DNA of 64,000 nucleotides. Source: Hydractinia symbiolongicarpus (lineage: Eukaryota; Cnidaria; Hydrozoa; Anthoathecata; Hydractiniidae). Of the stretch, positions 11,710 to 26,700 are shown piece after piece (position 1 is the first letter of the stretch; each line of letters begins with the position of its first letter). The stretch lies in the NCBI RefSeq assembly GCF_029227915.1, contig NC_079880.1:3164001-3228000 (forward strand), read 5' to 3'. The notes beneath the pieces were generated by a model that was not told where the DNA came from, searched no databases, and was given only the letters and a program-made list of their open reading frames with translations. Made by a program: the position numbers and the translations under genes.

Positions 11710-14700
11710 ACGTCTTTTATTCAGCGTCTCATCAAAAATGAAAACATTTTTAAAAACTACAAGTCTTATGCGTTTTAGTAGTGAAAAAATCATTTAAAAA
11801 ATCGTTCTGGAAATGAGTTTACTCACGGGGTACTTTCTTTGTATACATTCGAATATACGGGCCAAGCCCAGGATTTACGGGAAATCGCAGGTTTTCGTTT
11901 TCCAGCGATTAAACCTCTTTCATTAAGCGTCTCATCAAGAATGAAAACATTTTTAAAAACTACAAGTCTCATGCGTTTTAGTGGTGAAAAAAAAATTTAA
12001 AAAATCGTTCGGGAAATGAGTTTACTCCCTGGGTACTTTCTTTGTATACTTTTGACTATACGGGCCAAGCTCGGGATTTACGGGAAATCGCGGATTTTCG
12101 TTTGCCGGCGATTAAACTTCTTTTATTCAGCGTCTCATCAAAAATGAAAACATTTTTGAAAACTACAAGTCTCATGCGTTTAGTGGTAAAAAAATAATAT
12201 AAAAAATCGTTCGGGAAATGAGTTTACTTCCTGGGTACTTTCTTTGTATACTTTTGACTATACGGGCCAAGCCGGGATTTACGGGAAATCGCGGGTTTTC
12301 GTTTGCCGGCGATTAAACTTCTTTTATTCAGCGTCTCATCAAAAATGAAAACATTTTTGAAAACTACAAGTCTCATGCGTTTTAGTGGTGAAAAAATAAT
12401 TAAAAAAATCGTTCGGGAAATGAGTTTACTCCCTGGGTACTTTCTTTGTATACTTTTGACTATACGGGCCAAGCCGGGATTTACGGGAAATCGCGGGTTT
12501 TCGTTTGCCGGCGATTAAACTTCTTTTATTCAGCGTCTCATCAAAAATGAAAACATTTTTAAAAACTACAAGTCTCATGCGTTTTTGTGGTGAAATAATA
12601 ATTTAAAAAATCGTTTGGGAAATGAGTTTACTCCCTGGGTACTTTCTTTGTATACTTTTGACTATACGGGCCGAGTCCAGGATTTACGGAAAATCGCAGG
12701 TTTTCGTTTGCCGGCGATTAAACTTCTTTTATTCAGCGTCTCATCAAAAATGAAAACATTTTTAAAAACTACAAGTCTCATGCGTTTTAGTGGTGAAAAC
12801 ATAATTTAAAAAATCGTTCGGGAAATGAGTTTACTCCCTGGGTACTTTCTTTGTATACTTTTGACTATACGGGCCGTGTCCGGGATTTACGGGAAATCGC
12901 GGATTTTCATTTGCCGGCGATTAAACTTCTTTTATTCAGCGTCCCATCAAATATGAAAATATTTTTGAAAACTACAAGTCTCATGCGTTTAGTGGTAAAA
13001 AAATAATATAAAAAATCGTTCGGGAAATGAGTTTATTCCCTGGGTACTTTCTTTGTATACTTTTGACTATACGGGCCAAGCCCGGGATTTACGGGAAATC
13101 GCGGGTTTTCGTTTGCCGGCGATTAAACTTCTTTTATTCAGCGTCTCATCAAAAATGAAAACATTTTTAAAAACTACAACTCTTATGCGTTTTAGTGGTG
13201 AAAAAATAATTTAAAAAATCGTTCTGGAAATGAGTTTACTCCCTGGGTACTTTCTTTGTATACTTTTGACTATACGGGCCGAGTCCGGGATTTAGGGAAA
13301 TCGCAGGTTTTCGTTTGCCGGCGATTAAACTGCCTTTATTCAGCGTTTCATCAAAAATGAAAACATTTTTGAAAACTACAAGTCTCATGCGTTTTAGTGG
13401 TGAAAAAATAATTTAAAAAATCGTTCGGGAAATGAGTTTACTCCCTGGGTACTTTCTTTGTATACTTTTGACTATACGGGCCAAGCCGGGATTTACGGGA
13501 AATCGCGGGTTTTCGTTTGCCGGCGATTAAACTTCTTTTATTCAGCGTCTCATCAAAAAAGAAAACATTTTAAAAAACTACAAGTCTTATGCGTTTTAGT
13601 GGTGAAAAATTAATTTAGAAAATCGTTCTGGAAATGAGTTTACTCACAGGGTACTTTCTTTGTATACTTTTGACTATACGTGCCAAGCCCGGGATTTACG
13701 GGAAATCGCGTGTTTTCGTTTGCCGGCGATTAAACTGCTTTTATTCAGCGTCTCATCAAAAAAGAAAACATTCTTGAAAACTACAAGTCTCATGCATTTT
13801 AGTGGTGAAAAAATAATTTAAAAAATCGTTCGGGAAATGAGTTTACTCCCTGGGTACTTTCTTTGTATACTTTTGACTATACGGGCCGAGTCCGGGATTT
13901 ACGGGAAATCGCGGATTTTCGTTTGCCGGCGATTAAACTTCTTTTATTCAGCGTCCCATCAAATATGAAAATATTTTTGAAAACTACAAGTCTCATGCGT
14001 TTAGTGGTAAAAAAATAATATAAAAAATCGTTCGGGAAATGAGTTTACTCCCTGGGTACTTTCTTTGTATACTTTTGACTATACGGGCCAAGCCGGGATT
14101 TACGGGAAATCACGGGTTTTCGTTTGCCGGCGATTAAACTTCTTTTATTCAGCGTCTCATCAAAAATGAAAACATTTTTAAAAACTACAAGTCTTATGCG
14201 TTTTAGTGGTGAAAAAATAATTTAAAAAATCGTTCTGGAAATGAGTTTACACACAGGGTACTTTCTTTGTATACATTCGACTATACGGGCCAAGCCCGGG
14301 ATTTACGGGAAATCGCGGGTTTTCGTTTTCCGACGATTAAACCTCTTTCATTAAGCGTCTCATCAAAAATGAAAACATTTTTGAAAACTACAAGTCTCAT
14401 GCGTTTTAGTGGTGAAAAAGTAATTTAAAAAATCGTTCGGGAAATGAGTTTACTCGCTGGGTACTTTCCTTGTATTCTTTTGACTATACGGGCCAAGCCC
14501 GGGATTTACGGGAAATCGCGGGTTTTCGTTTGCCGTCGATTAAACTTCTTTTTTTCAGCGTCTCATCAAAAATGAAAACATTTTTGAAAACTACAAGTCT
14601 CATGCGTTTTAGTGGTGAAAAAAAAAATTAAAAAATCGTTCGGGAAGTGAGATTACTCCCTGGGTACTTTCTTTGTATACATTCGACTATACGGGCCAAG

Positions 14701-17700
14701 CCCCGGATTTACGGGAAAACGCGGGATTTCGTTTGCCGGCGATTAAACCTCTTTCATTAAGCGTCTCATCAAAAATGAAAACATTTTTGACAACTACAAG
14801 TCTCATGCGTTTTAGTGGTGAAAAAATAATTTAAAAAATCGTTCGGGAAATGAGTTTACTCCCTGGGTACTTTCTTTGTATACTTTTGACTATACGGGCC
14901 GAGTCCGGGATTTACGGGAAATCGCGGATTTTCGTTTGCCGGCGATTAAACTTCATTTATTCAGCGTCCCATCAAATATGAAAATATTTTTGAAAACTAC
15001 AAGTCTCATGCGTTTAGTGGTAAAAAAATAATATAAAAAATCGTTCGGGAAATGAGTTTACTCCCTGGGTACTTTCTTTGTATACTTTTGACTATACGGG
15101 CCAAGCGGGTTTTCGTTTGCCGGCGATTAAACTTCTGTTATTCAGCGTCTCATCAAAAATGAAAACATTTTTAAAAACAACAAGTGTTATGCGTTTTAGT
15201 GGTGAAAAAAAAAATTAAAAAATCGTTCTGGAAATGAGTTTACTCCCTGGGTACTTTCTTTGTATACTTTTGACTATACGGGCCGAGTCCGGCATTTAGG
15301 GAAATCGCAGATTTTCGTTTGCCGGCGATTAAACTGCTTTTATTCAGCGTCTCATCAAAAATGAAAACATTTTTAAAAACTACAAGTCTCATGCGTTTTA
15401 GTGGTGAAAAAGTAATTTAAAAAATCGTTCGGGAAATGAGTTTACTCCCTGGGTACTTTCTTTGTATACATTCGACTATACGGGCCGAGTCCAGGATTTA
15501 CGGGAAATCGCAGGTTTTCGTTTGCCGGCAATTAAACTTCTTTTATTCAGCGTCTCATCAAAAATGAAAACATTTTTGAAAACTACAAGTCTCATGCGTT
15601 TTAGTGGTGAAAAAAAAAATTAAAAAATCGTTCGGGAAGTGAGATAACTCCCTGGGTACTTTCTTTGTATACATTCGACTATACGGGCCAAGCCCGGGAT
15701 TTACGGGAAATCGCGGGTTTTCGTTTGCCGGCGATTAAACTTCTGTTATTCAGCGTCTCCTTAAAAATGAAAACATTTTTAAAAACTACAAGTCTTATGC
15801 GTTTTAGTGGTGAAAAAATAATTTAAAAAATCGTTCTGGAAATGTGTTTACTCCCTGGGTACTTTCTTCGTATACTTTTGACTATACGGGCCGAGTCCGG
15901 GATTTAGGGAAATCGCAGGTTTTCCTTTGCCGGCGATTAAACTGCTTTTATTCAGCGTCTCATCAAAAATGAAAACATTTTTGAAAACTACAAGTCTTAT
16001 GCGTTTTAGTGGTGAAAAAATAATTTAAAAAATTGTTCTGAAAATGAGTTTACTCACAGGGTACTTTCTTTGTATACATTCGACTATACGGGCCAAGCCC
16101 CGGATTTACGGAAAATCGCGGGTTTTCGTTTTCCGGCGATTAAACCTATTTCATTAAGCGTCTTATCAAAAATGAAAACATTTTTGAAAACTACAAGTCT
16201 CATGCGTTTTAGTGGTGAAAAAAAATTTAAAAAATCGTTCGGGAAATGAGTTTACTCCCTGGGTACTTTCTTTGTGTACTTTTGACTATACGGGCCGAGT
16301 CCGGGATTCACGGGAAATCGCGGATTTTCGTTTGCCGGCGATTAAACTTCTTTTCTTCAGCGTCCCATCAAATATGAAAATATTTTTGAAAACTACAAGT
16401 CTTATGCGTTTTAGTGGTGAAAAAATAATTTAAAAAATCGTTCTGGAAATGTGTTTACTCCCTGGGTACTTTCTTCGTATACTTTTGACTATACGGGCCG
16501 AGTCCGGGATTTAGGGAAATCGCAGGTTTTCCTTTGCCGGCGATTAAACTGCTTTTATTCAGCGTCTCATCAAAAATGAAAACATTTTTGAAAACTACAA
16601 GTCTCATGCGTTTTAGTGGTGAAATAATAATTTAAAAAATCGTTTGGGAAATGAGTTTACTCCCTGGGTACTTTCTTTGTATACTTTTGACTATACGGGC
16701 CGAGTCCAGGATTTACGGGAAATCGCGGGTTTTCCTTTGCCGGCGATTAAACTTCTTTTATTCAGCGTCTCATCAAAAATGAAAACATTTTTAAAAACTA
16801 CAAGTCTTATGCGTTTTAGTGGTGAAAAAATAATTTAAAAAATCGTTCTGAAAATGAGTTTACTCACAGGGTACTTTCTTTGTATACATTCGACTATACG
16901 GGCCAAGCCCCGGATTTACGGAAAATCGCGGGTTTTCGTTTTCCGGCGATTAAACCTATTTCATTAAGCGTCTTATCAAAAATGAAAACATTTTTGAAAA
17001 CTACAAATCTCATGCGTTTTAGTGGTGAAAAAAAATTTAAAAAATCGTTCGGGAAATGAGTTTACTCCCTGGGTACTTTCTTTGTATACATTCGACTATA
17101 CGGGCCAAGCCCCGGATTTACAGGAAAACGCGGGATTTCGTTTGCCTGCGATTAAACTGCTTTTATTCAGCGTCTCATCAAAAATGAAAACATTTTTGAA
17201 AACTACAAGTCTCATGCGTTTTAGTGGTGAAAAAGTAATTTAAAAAATCGTTCGGGAAATGAGTTTACTCCCTGGGTACTTTCTTTGTATACATTCGACT
17301 ATACGGGCCGAGTCCAGGATTTACGGGAAATCGCAGGTTTTCGTTTGCCGGCAATTAAACTTCTTTTATTCAGCGTCTCATCAAAAATGAAAACATTTTT
17401 AAAAACTACAAGTCTCATGCGTTTTAGTGGTGAAAAAGTAATTTAAAAAATCGTTCGGGGAATGAGTTTACTCCCTGGGTACTTTCTTTGTATACTTTTG
17501 ACTATACGGGCCAAGCCCGGGATTTACGGGAAATCGCGGGTTTTCGTTTGCCGGCGATTAAACTTCTTTTATTCAGCGTCTCATCAAAAATGAAAACATT
17601 TTTGAAAACTACAAGTCTCATGCGTTTTAGTGGTGAAAAAGTAATTTAAAAAATCGTTCGGGAAATGAGTTTACTCGCTGGGTACTTTCTTTGTATACTT

Positions 17701-20700
17701 TTGACTATACGGGCCAAGCCCGGGATTTACGGGAAATCGCAGGTTTTCGTTCGCCGGCGATTAAACTTCTTTTTTTCAGCGTCTCATCAAAAATGAAAAC
17801 ATTTTTGAAAACTACAAGTCTCATGCGTTTTAGTGGTGAAAAAAAAAATTAAAAAATCGTTCGGGAAGTGAGATAACTCCCTGGGTACTTTCTTTGTATA
17901 CATTCGACTATACGGGCCAAGCCCCGGATTTACGGGAAAACGCGGGATTTCGTTTGCCGGCGATTAAACCTCTTTCATTAAGCGTCTCATCAAAAATGAA
18001 AACATTTTTGACAACTACAAGTCTCATGCGTTTTAGTGGTGAAAAAATAATTTAAAAAATCGTTCGGGAAATGAGTTTACTCCCTGGGTACTTTCTTTGT
18101 ATACTTTTGACTATACGGGCCGAGTCCGGGATTTACGGGAAATCGCGGATTTTCGTTTGCCGGCGATTAAACTTCATTTATTCAGCGTCCCATCAAATAT
18201 GAAAATATTTTTGAAAACTACAAGTCTCATGCGTTTAGTGGTAAAAAAATAATATAAAAAATCGTTCGGGAAATGAGTTTACTCCCTGGGTACTTTCTTT
18301 GTATACTTTTGACTATACGGGCCAAGCCCGGGATTTACGGGAAATCGCGGGTTTTCGTTTGCCGGCGATTAAACTTCTGTTATTCAGCGTCTCCTTAAAA
18401 ATGAAAACATTTTTAAAAACTACAAGTCTTATGCGTTTTAGTGGTGAAAAAAAAATATTAAAAAAAACGTACTGGAAATGAGTTTACTCCCTGGGTACTT
18501 TCTTTGTATACTTTTGACTATACGGGCCGAGTCCGGCATTTAGGGAAATCGCAGGTTTTCGTTTGCCGGCGATTAAACTTCTTTTATTCAGCGTCTCATC
18601 AAAAATGAAAACATTTTTGAAAACTACAAGTCTCATGCGTTTTAGTGGTGAAAAAGTAATTTAAAAAATCGTTCGGGGAATGAGTTTACTCCCTGGGTAC
18701 TTTCTTTGTATACTTTTGACTATACGGGCCAAGCCCGGGATTTACGGGAAATCGCGTGTTTTCGTTTGCCGGCGATTAAACTTCTTTTATTCAGCGTCTC
18801 ATCAAAAATGAAAACATTTTTGAAAACTACAAGTCTCATGCGTTTTTGTGGTGAAAAAATAATTTAAAAAATCGTTCGGGAAATGAGTTTACTCCCTGGG
18901 TACTTTCTTTGTGTACTTTTGACTATACGGGCCGAGTCCGGGATTCACGGGAAATCGCGGATTTTCGTTTGCCGGCGATTAAACTTCTTTTCTTCAGCGT
19001 CCCATCAAATATGAAAATATTTTTGAAAACTACAAGTCTCATGCGTTTAGTGGTAAAAAAATAATATAAAAAATCGTTCGGGAAATGAGTTTACTCCCTG
19101 GGTACTTTCTTTGTATACTTTTGACTATACGGGCCAAGCAAGGGATTTACGGGAAATCGCGGGTTTTCGTTTGCCGGCGATTAAACTTCTTTTATTCAGC
19201 GTCTCATCAAAAATGAAAACATTTTTAAAAACTACAAGTCTTATGCGTTTTAGTGGTGAAAAATTAATTTAGAAAATCGTTCTGGAAATGAGTTTACTCA
19301 CAGGGTACTTTCTTTGTATACTTTTGACTATACGTGCCAAGCCCGGGATTTACGGGAAATCGCGTGTTTTCGTTTGCCGGCGATTAAACTGCTTTTATTC
19401 AGCGTCTCATCAAAAAAGAAAACATTCTTGAAAACTACAAGTCTCATGCATTTTAGTGGTGAAAAAATAATTTAAAAAATCGTTCGGGAAATGAGTTTAC
19501 TCCCTGGGTACTTTCTTTGTATACTTTTGACTATACGGGCCGAGTCCGGGATTTACGGGAAATCGCGGATTTTCGTTTGCCGGCGATTAAACTTCTTTTA
19601 TTCAGCGTCCCATCAAATATGAAAATATTTTTGAAAACTACAAGTCTCATGCGTTTAGTGGTAAAAAAATAATATAAAAAATCGTTCGGGAAATGAGTTT
19701 ACTCCCTGGGTACTTTCTTTGTATACTTTTGACTATACGGGCCGAGTCCGGGATTTACGGGAAATCGCGGGTTTTCGTTTGCCGGCGATTAAACTTCTTT
19801 TATTCAGCGTCTCATCAAAAATGAAAACATTTTTAAAAACTACAAGTCTTATGCGTTTTAGTGGTGAAAAAATAATTTAAAAAATCGTTTTGGAAATGAG
19901 TTTACTCCCTGGGTACTTTCTTTGTATACTTTTGACTATACGGGCCGAGTCCGGGATTTAGGGAAATCGCAGGTTTTCGTTTGCCGGCGATTAAACTGCT
20001 TTTATTCAGCGTCTCATCAAAAATGAAAACATTTTTGAAAACTACAAGTCTCATGCGCTTTAGTGGTGAAAAAATATTTGAAAAAATCGTTCGGGAAATG
20101 AGTTTACTCCCTGGGTACTTTCTTTGTATACTTTTGACTATACGGGCCGAGCCCAGGATTTACGGGAAATCGCAGGTTTTTGTTTGCCGGCGATTAAACT
20201 TCTTTTATTCAGCGTCTCATCAAAAATGAAAACATTTTTAAAAACTACAAGTCTCATGCGTTTTAGTGGTGAAAAAGTAATTTAAAAAAACTTTCGGGAA
20301 ATGAGTTTACTCCCTGGGTACTTTCTTTGTATACTTTTGAATATACGGGCCAAGCCCGGGATTTACGGGAAATCGCGGGTTTTCGTTTGCCGGCGATTAA
20401 ACTTCTTTTATTCAGCGTCTCATCAAAAATGAAAACATTTTTGAAAACTACAAGTCTCATGCGTTTTAGTGGTGAAAAAATAATTTAAAAAATCGTTCGG
20501 GAAATGAGTTTACTCCCTGGGTACTTTCTTTGTATACTTTTGACTATACGGGCCAAGCCGGGATTTACGGGAAATCACGGGTTTTCGTTTGCCGGCGATT
20601 AAACTTCTTTTATTCAGCGTCTCATCAAAAATGAAAACATTTTTAAAAACTACAAGTCTTATGCGTTTTAGTGGTGAAAAAATAATTTAAAAAATCGTTC

Positions 20701-23700
20701 TGGAAATGAGTTTACACACAGGGTACTTTCTTTGTATACATTCGACTATACGGGCCAAGCCCGGGATTTACGGGAAATCGCGGGTTTTCGTTTTCCGACG
20801 ATTAAACCTCTTTCATTAAGCGTCTCATCAAAAATGAAAACATTTTTGAAAACTACAAGTCTCATGCGTTTTAGTGGTGAAAAAGTAATTTAAAAAATCG
20901 TTCGGGAAATGAGTTTACTCGCTGGGTACTTTCCTTGTATTCTTTTGACTATACGGGCCAAGCCCGGGATTTACGGGAAATCGCGGGTTTTCGTTTGCCG
21001 TCGATTAAACTTCTTTTTTTCAGCGTCTCATCAAAAATGAAAACATTTTTGAAAACTACAAGTCTCATGCGTTTTAGTGGTGAAAAAAAAAATTAAAAAA
21101 TCGTTCGGGAAGTGAGATTACTCCCTGGGTACTTTCTTTGTATACATTCGACTATACGGGCCAAGCCCCGGATTTACGGGAAAACGCGGGATTTCGTTTG
21201 CCGGCGATTAAACCTCTTTCATTAAGCGTCTCATCAAAAATGAAAACATTTTTGACAACTACAAGTCTCATGCGTTTTAGTGGTGAAAAAATAATTTAAA
21301 AAATCGTTCGGGAAATGAGTTTACTCCCTGGGTACTTTCTTTGTATACTTTTGACTATACGGGCCGAGTCCGGGATTTACGGGAAATCGCGGATTTTCGT
21401 TTGTCGGCGATTAAACTTCATTTATTCAGCGTCCCATCAAATATGAAAATATTTTTGAAAACTACAAGTCTCATGCGTTTTAGTGGTGAAAAAGTAATTT
21501 AAAAAATCGTTCGGGGAATGAGTTTACTCCCTGGGTACTTTCTTTGTATACTTTTGACTATACGGGCCAAGCCCGGGATTTACGGGAAATCGCGTGTTTT
21601 CGTTTGCCGGCGATTAAACTTCTTTTATTCAGCGTCTCATCAAAAATGAAAACATTTTTGAAAACTACAAGTCTCATGCGTTTTTGTGGTGAAAAAATAA
21701 ATTAAAAAATCGTTCGGGAAATGAGTTTACTCCCTGGGTACTTTCTTTGTGTACTTTTGACTATACGGGCCGAGTCCGGGATTCACGGGAAATCGCGGAT
21801 TTTCGTTTGCCGGCGATTAAACTTCTTTTCTTCAGCGTCCCATCAAATATGAAAATATTTTTGAAAACTACAAGTCTCATGCGTTTAGTGGTAAAAAAAT
21901 AATATAAAAAATCGTTCAGGAAATGAGTTTACTCCCTGGGTACTTTCTTTGTATACTTTTGACTATACGGGCCAAGCAAGGGATTTACGGGAAATCGCGG
22001 GTTTTCGTTTGCCGGCGATTAAACTTCTTTTATTCAGCGTCTCATCAAAAATGAAAACATTTTTAAAAACTACAAGTCTTATGCGTTTTAGTGGTGAAAA
22101 AATAATTTAAAAAATCGTTGTGGAAATGTGTTTACTCCCTGGGTACTTTCTTCGTATACTTTTGACTATACGGGCCGAGTCCGGGATTTAGGGAAATCGC
22201 AGGTTTTCCTTTGCCGGCGATTAAACTGCTTTTATTCAGCGTCTCATCAAAAATGAAAACATTTTTGAAAACTACAAGTCTCATGCGTTTTAGTGGTGAA
22301 ATAATAATTTAAAAAATCGTTTGGGAAATGAGTTTACTCCCTGGGTACTTTCTTTGTATACTTTTGACTATACGGGCCGAGTCCAGGATTTACGGGAAAT
22401 CGCGGGTTTTCCTTTGCCGGCGATTAAACTTCTTTTATTCAGCGTCTCATCAAAAATGAAAACATTTTTAAAAACTACAAGTCTTATGCGTTTTAGTGGT
22501 GAAAAAATAATTTAAAAAATCGTTCTGAAAATGAGTTTACTCACAGGGTACTTTCTTTGTATACATTCGACTATACGGGCCAAGCCCCGGATTTACGGAA
22601 AATCGCGGGTTTTCGTTTTCCGGCGATTAAACCTATTTCATTAAGCGTCTTATCAAAAATGAAAACATTTTTGAAAACTACAAGTCTCATGCGTTTTAGT
22701 GGTGAAAAAAAATCTAAAAAATCGTTCGGGAAATGAGTTTACTCCCTGGGTACTTTCTTTGTGTAATTTTGACTATACGGGCCGAGTCCGGGATTCACGG
22801 GAAATCGCGGATTTTCGTTTGCCGGCGATTAAACTTCTTTTCTTCAGCGTCCCATCAAATATGAAAATATTTTTGAAAACTACAAGTCTCATGCGTTTAG
22901 TGGTAAAAAAATAATATAAAAAATCGTTCAGGAAATGAGTTTACTCCCTGGGTACTTTCTTTGTATACTTTTGACTATACGGGCCAAGCAAGGGATTTAC
23001 GGGAAATCGCGGGTTTTCGTTTGCCGGCGATTAAACTTCTTTTATTCAGCGTCTCATCAAAAATGAAAACATTTTTAAAAACTACAAGTCTTATGCGTTT
23101 TAGTGGTGAAAAAATAATTTAAAAAATCGTTCTGGAAATGTGTTTACTCCCTGGGTACTTTCTTCGTATACTTTTGACTATACGGGCCGAGTCCGGGATT
23201 TAGGGAAATCGCAGGTTTTCCTTTGCCGGCGATTAAACTGCTTTTATTCAGCGTCTCATCAAAAATGAAAACATTTTTGAAAACTACAAGTCTCATGCGT
23301 TTTAGTGGTGAAATAATAATTTAAAAAATCGTTTGGGAAATGAGTTTACTCCCTGGGTGCTTTCTTTGTATACTTTTGACTATACGGGCCGAGTCCAGGA
23401 TTTACGGGAAATCGCGGGTTTTCCTTTGCCGGCGATTAAACTTCTTTTATTCAGCGTCTCATCAAAAATGAAAACATTTTTAAAAACTACAAGTCTTATG
23501 CGTTTTAGTGGTGAAAAAATAATTTAAAAAATCGTTCTGAAAATGAGTTTACTCACAGGGTACTTTCTTTGTATACATTCGACTATACGGGCCAAGCCCC
23601 GGATTTACGGAAAATCGCGGGTTTTCGTTTTCCGGCGATTAAACCTATTTCATTAAGCGTCTTATCAAAAATGAAAACATTTTTGAAAACTACAAGTCTC

Positions 23701-26700
23701 ATGCGTTTTAGTGGTGAAAAAAAATTTAAAAAATCGTTCGGGAAATGAGTTTACTCCCTGGGTACTTTCTTTGTATACATTCGACTATACGGGCAAGCCC
23801 CGGATTTACAGGAAAACGCGGGATTTCGTTTGCCTGCGATTAAACTGCTTTTATTCAGCGTCTCATCAAAAATGAAAACATTTTTGAAAACTACAAGTCT
23901 CATGCGTTTTAGTGGTGAAAAAGTAATTTAAAAAATCGTTCGGGAAATGAGTTTACTCCCTGGGTACTTTCTTTGTATACATTCGACTATACGGGCCGAG
24001 TCCAGGATTTACGGGAAATCGCAGGTTTTCGTTTGCCGGCAATTAAACTTCTTTTATTCAGCGTCTCATCAAAAATGAAAACATTTTTAAAAACTACAAG
24101 TCTCATGCGTTTTAGTGGTGAAAAAGTAATTTAAAAAATCGTTCGGGGAATGAGTTTACTCCCTGGGTACTTTCTTTGTATACTTTTGACTATACGGCCA
24201 AGCCCGGGATTTACGGGAAATCGCGGGTTTTCGTTTGCCGGCGATTAAACTTCTTTTATTCAGCGTCTCATCAAAAATGAAAACATTTTTGAAAACTACA
24301 AGTCTCATGCGTTTTAGTGGTGAAAAAGTAATTTAAAAAATCGTTCGGGAAATGAGTTTACTCGCTGGGTACTTTCTTTGTATACTTTTGACTATACGGG
24401 CCAAGCCCGGGATTTACGGGAAATCGCGGGTTTTCGTTCGCCGGCGATTAAACTTCTTTTTTTCAGCGTCTCATCAAAAATGAAAACATTTTTGAAAACT
24501 ACAAGTCTCATGCGTTTTAGTGGTGAAAAAAAAAATTAAAAAATCGTTCGGGAAGTGAGATAACTCCCTGGGTACTTTCTTTGTATACATTCGACTATAC
24601 GGGCCAAGCCCCGGATTTACGGGAAAACGCGGGATTTCGTTTGCCGGCGATTAAACCTCTTTCATTAGGCGTCTCATCAAAAATGAAAACATTTTTGACA
24701 ACTACAAGTCTCATGCGTTTTAGTGGTGAAAAAATAATTTAAAAAATCGTTCGGGAAATGAGTTTACTCCCTGGGTACTTTCTTTGTATACTTTTGACTA
24801 TACGGGCCGAGTCCGGGATTTACGGGAAATCGCGGATTTTCGTTTGCCGGCGATTAAACTTCATTTATTCAGCGTCCCATCAAATATGAAAATATTTTTG
24901 AAAACTACAAGTCTCATGCGTTTAGTGGTAAAAAAATAATATAAAAAATCGTTCGGGAAATGAGTTTACTCCCTGGGTACTTTCTTTGTATACTTTTGAC
25001 TATACGGGCCAAGCCCGGGATTTACGGGAAATCGCGGGTTTTCGTTTGCCAGCGATTAAACTTCTGTTATTCAGCGTCTCCTTAAAAATGAAAACATTTT
25101 TAAAAACTACAAGTCTTATGCGTTTTAGTGGTGAAAAAAAAATATTAAAAAATCGTTCTGGAAATGAGTTTACTCCCTGGGTACTTTCTTTGTATACTTT
25201 TGACTATACGGGCCGAGTCCGGCATTTAGGGAAATCGCAGGTTTTCGTTTGCCGGCGATTAAACTTCTTTTATTCAGCGTCTCATCAAAAATGAAAACAT
25301 TTTTGAAAACTACAAGTCTCATGCGTTTTAGTGGTGAAAAAGTAATTTAAAAAATCGTTCGGGGAATGAGTTTACTCCCTGGGTACTTTCTTTGTATACT
25401 TTTGACTATACGGGCCAAGCCCGGGATTTACGGGAAATCGCGTGTTTTCGTTTGCCGGCGATTAAACTTCTTTTATTCAGCGTCTCATCAAAAATGAAAA
25501 CATTTTTGAAAACTACAAGTCTCATGCGTTTTTGTGGTGAAAAAATAATTTAAAAAATCGTTCGGGAAATGAGTTTACTCCCTGGGTACTTTCTTTGTGT
25601 ACTTTTGACTATACGGGCCGAGTCCGGGATTCACGGGAAATCGCGGATTTTCGTTTGCCGGCGATTAAACTTCTTTTCTTCAGCGTCCCATCAAATATGA
25701 AAATATTTTTGAAAACTACAAGTCTCATGCGTTTAGTGGTAAAAAAATAATATAAAAAATCGTTCGGGAAATGAGTTTACTCCCTGGGTACTTTCTTTGT
25801 ATACTTTTGACTATACGGGCCAAGCAAGGGATTTACGGGAAATCGCGGGTTTTCGTTTGCCGGCGATTAAACTTCTTTTATTCAGCGTCTCATCAAAAAT
25901 GAAAACATTTTTAAAAACTACAAGTCTTATGCGTTTTAGTGGTGAAAAAATAATTTAAAAAATCGTTCTGGAAATGTGTTTACTCCCTGGGTACTTTCTT
26001 CGTATACTTTTGACTATACGAGCCGAGTCCGGGATTTAGGGAAATCGCAGGTTTTCCTTTGCCGGCGATTAAACTGCTTTTATTCAGCGTCTCATCAAAA
26101 ATGAAAACATTTTTGAAAACTACAAGTCTCATGCGTTTTAGTGGTGAAATAATAATTTAAAAAATCGTTTGGGAAATGAGTTTACTTCCTGGGTACTTTC
26201 TTTGTATACTTTTGACTATACGGGCCGAGTCCAGGATTTACGGGAAATAGCGGGTTTTCCTTTGCCAGCGATTAAACTTCTTTTATTCAGCGTCTCATCA
26301 AAAATGAAAACATTTTTAAAAACTACAAGTCTTATGCGTTTTAGTGGTGAAAAAATAATTTAAAAAATCGTTCTGAAAATGAGTTTACTCACAGGGTACT
26401 TTCTTTGTATACATTCGACTATACGGGCCAAGCCCCGGATTTACGGAAAATCGCGGGTTTTCGTTTTCCAGCGATTAAACCTATTTCATTAAGCGTCTTA
26501 TCAAAAATGAAAACATTTTTGAAAACTACAAGTCTCATGCGTTTTAGTGGTGAAAAAAAATTTAAAAAATCGTTCGGGAAATGAGTTTACTCCCTGGGTA
26601 CTTTCTTTGTATACATTCGACTATACGGGCCAAGCCCCGGATTTACAGGAAAACGCGGGATTTCGTTTGCCTGCGATTAAACTGCTTTTATTCAGCGTCT

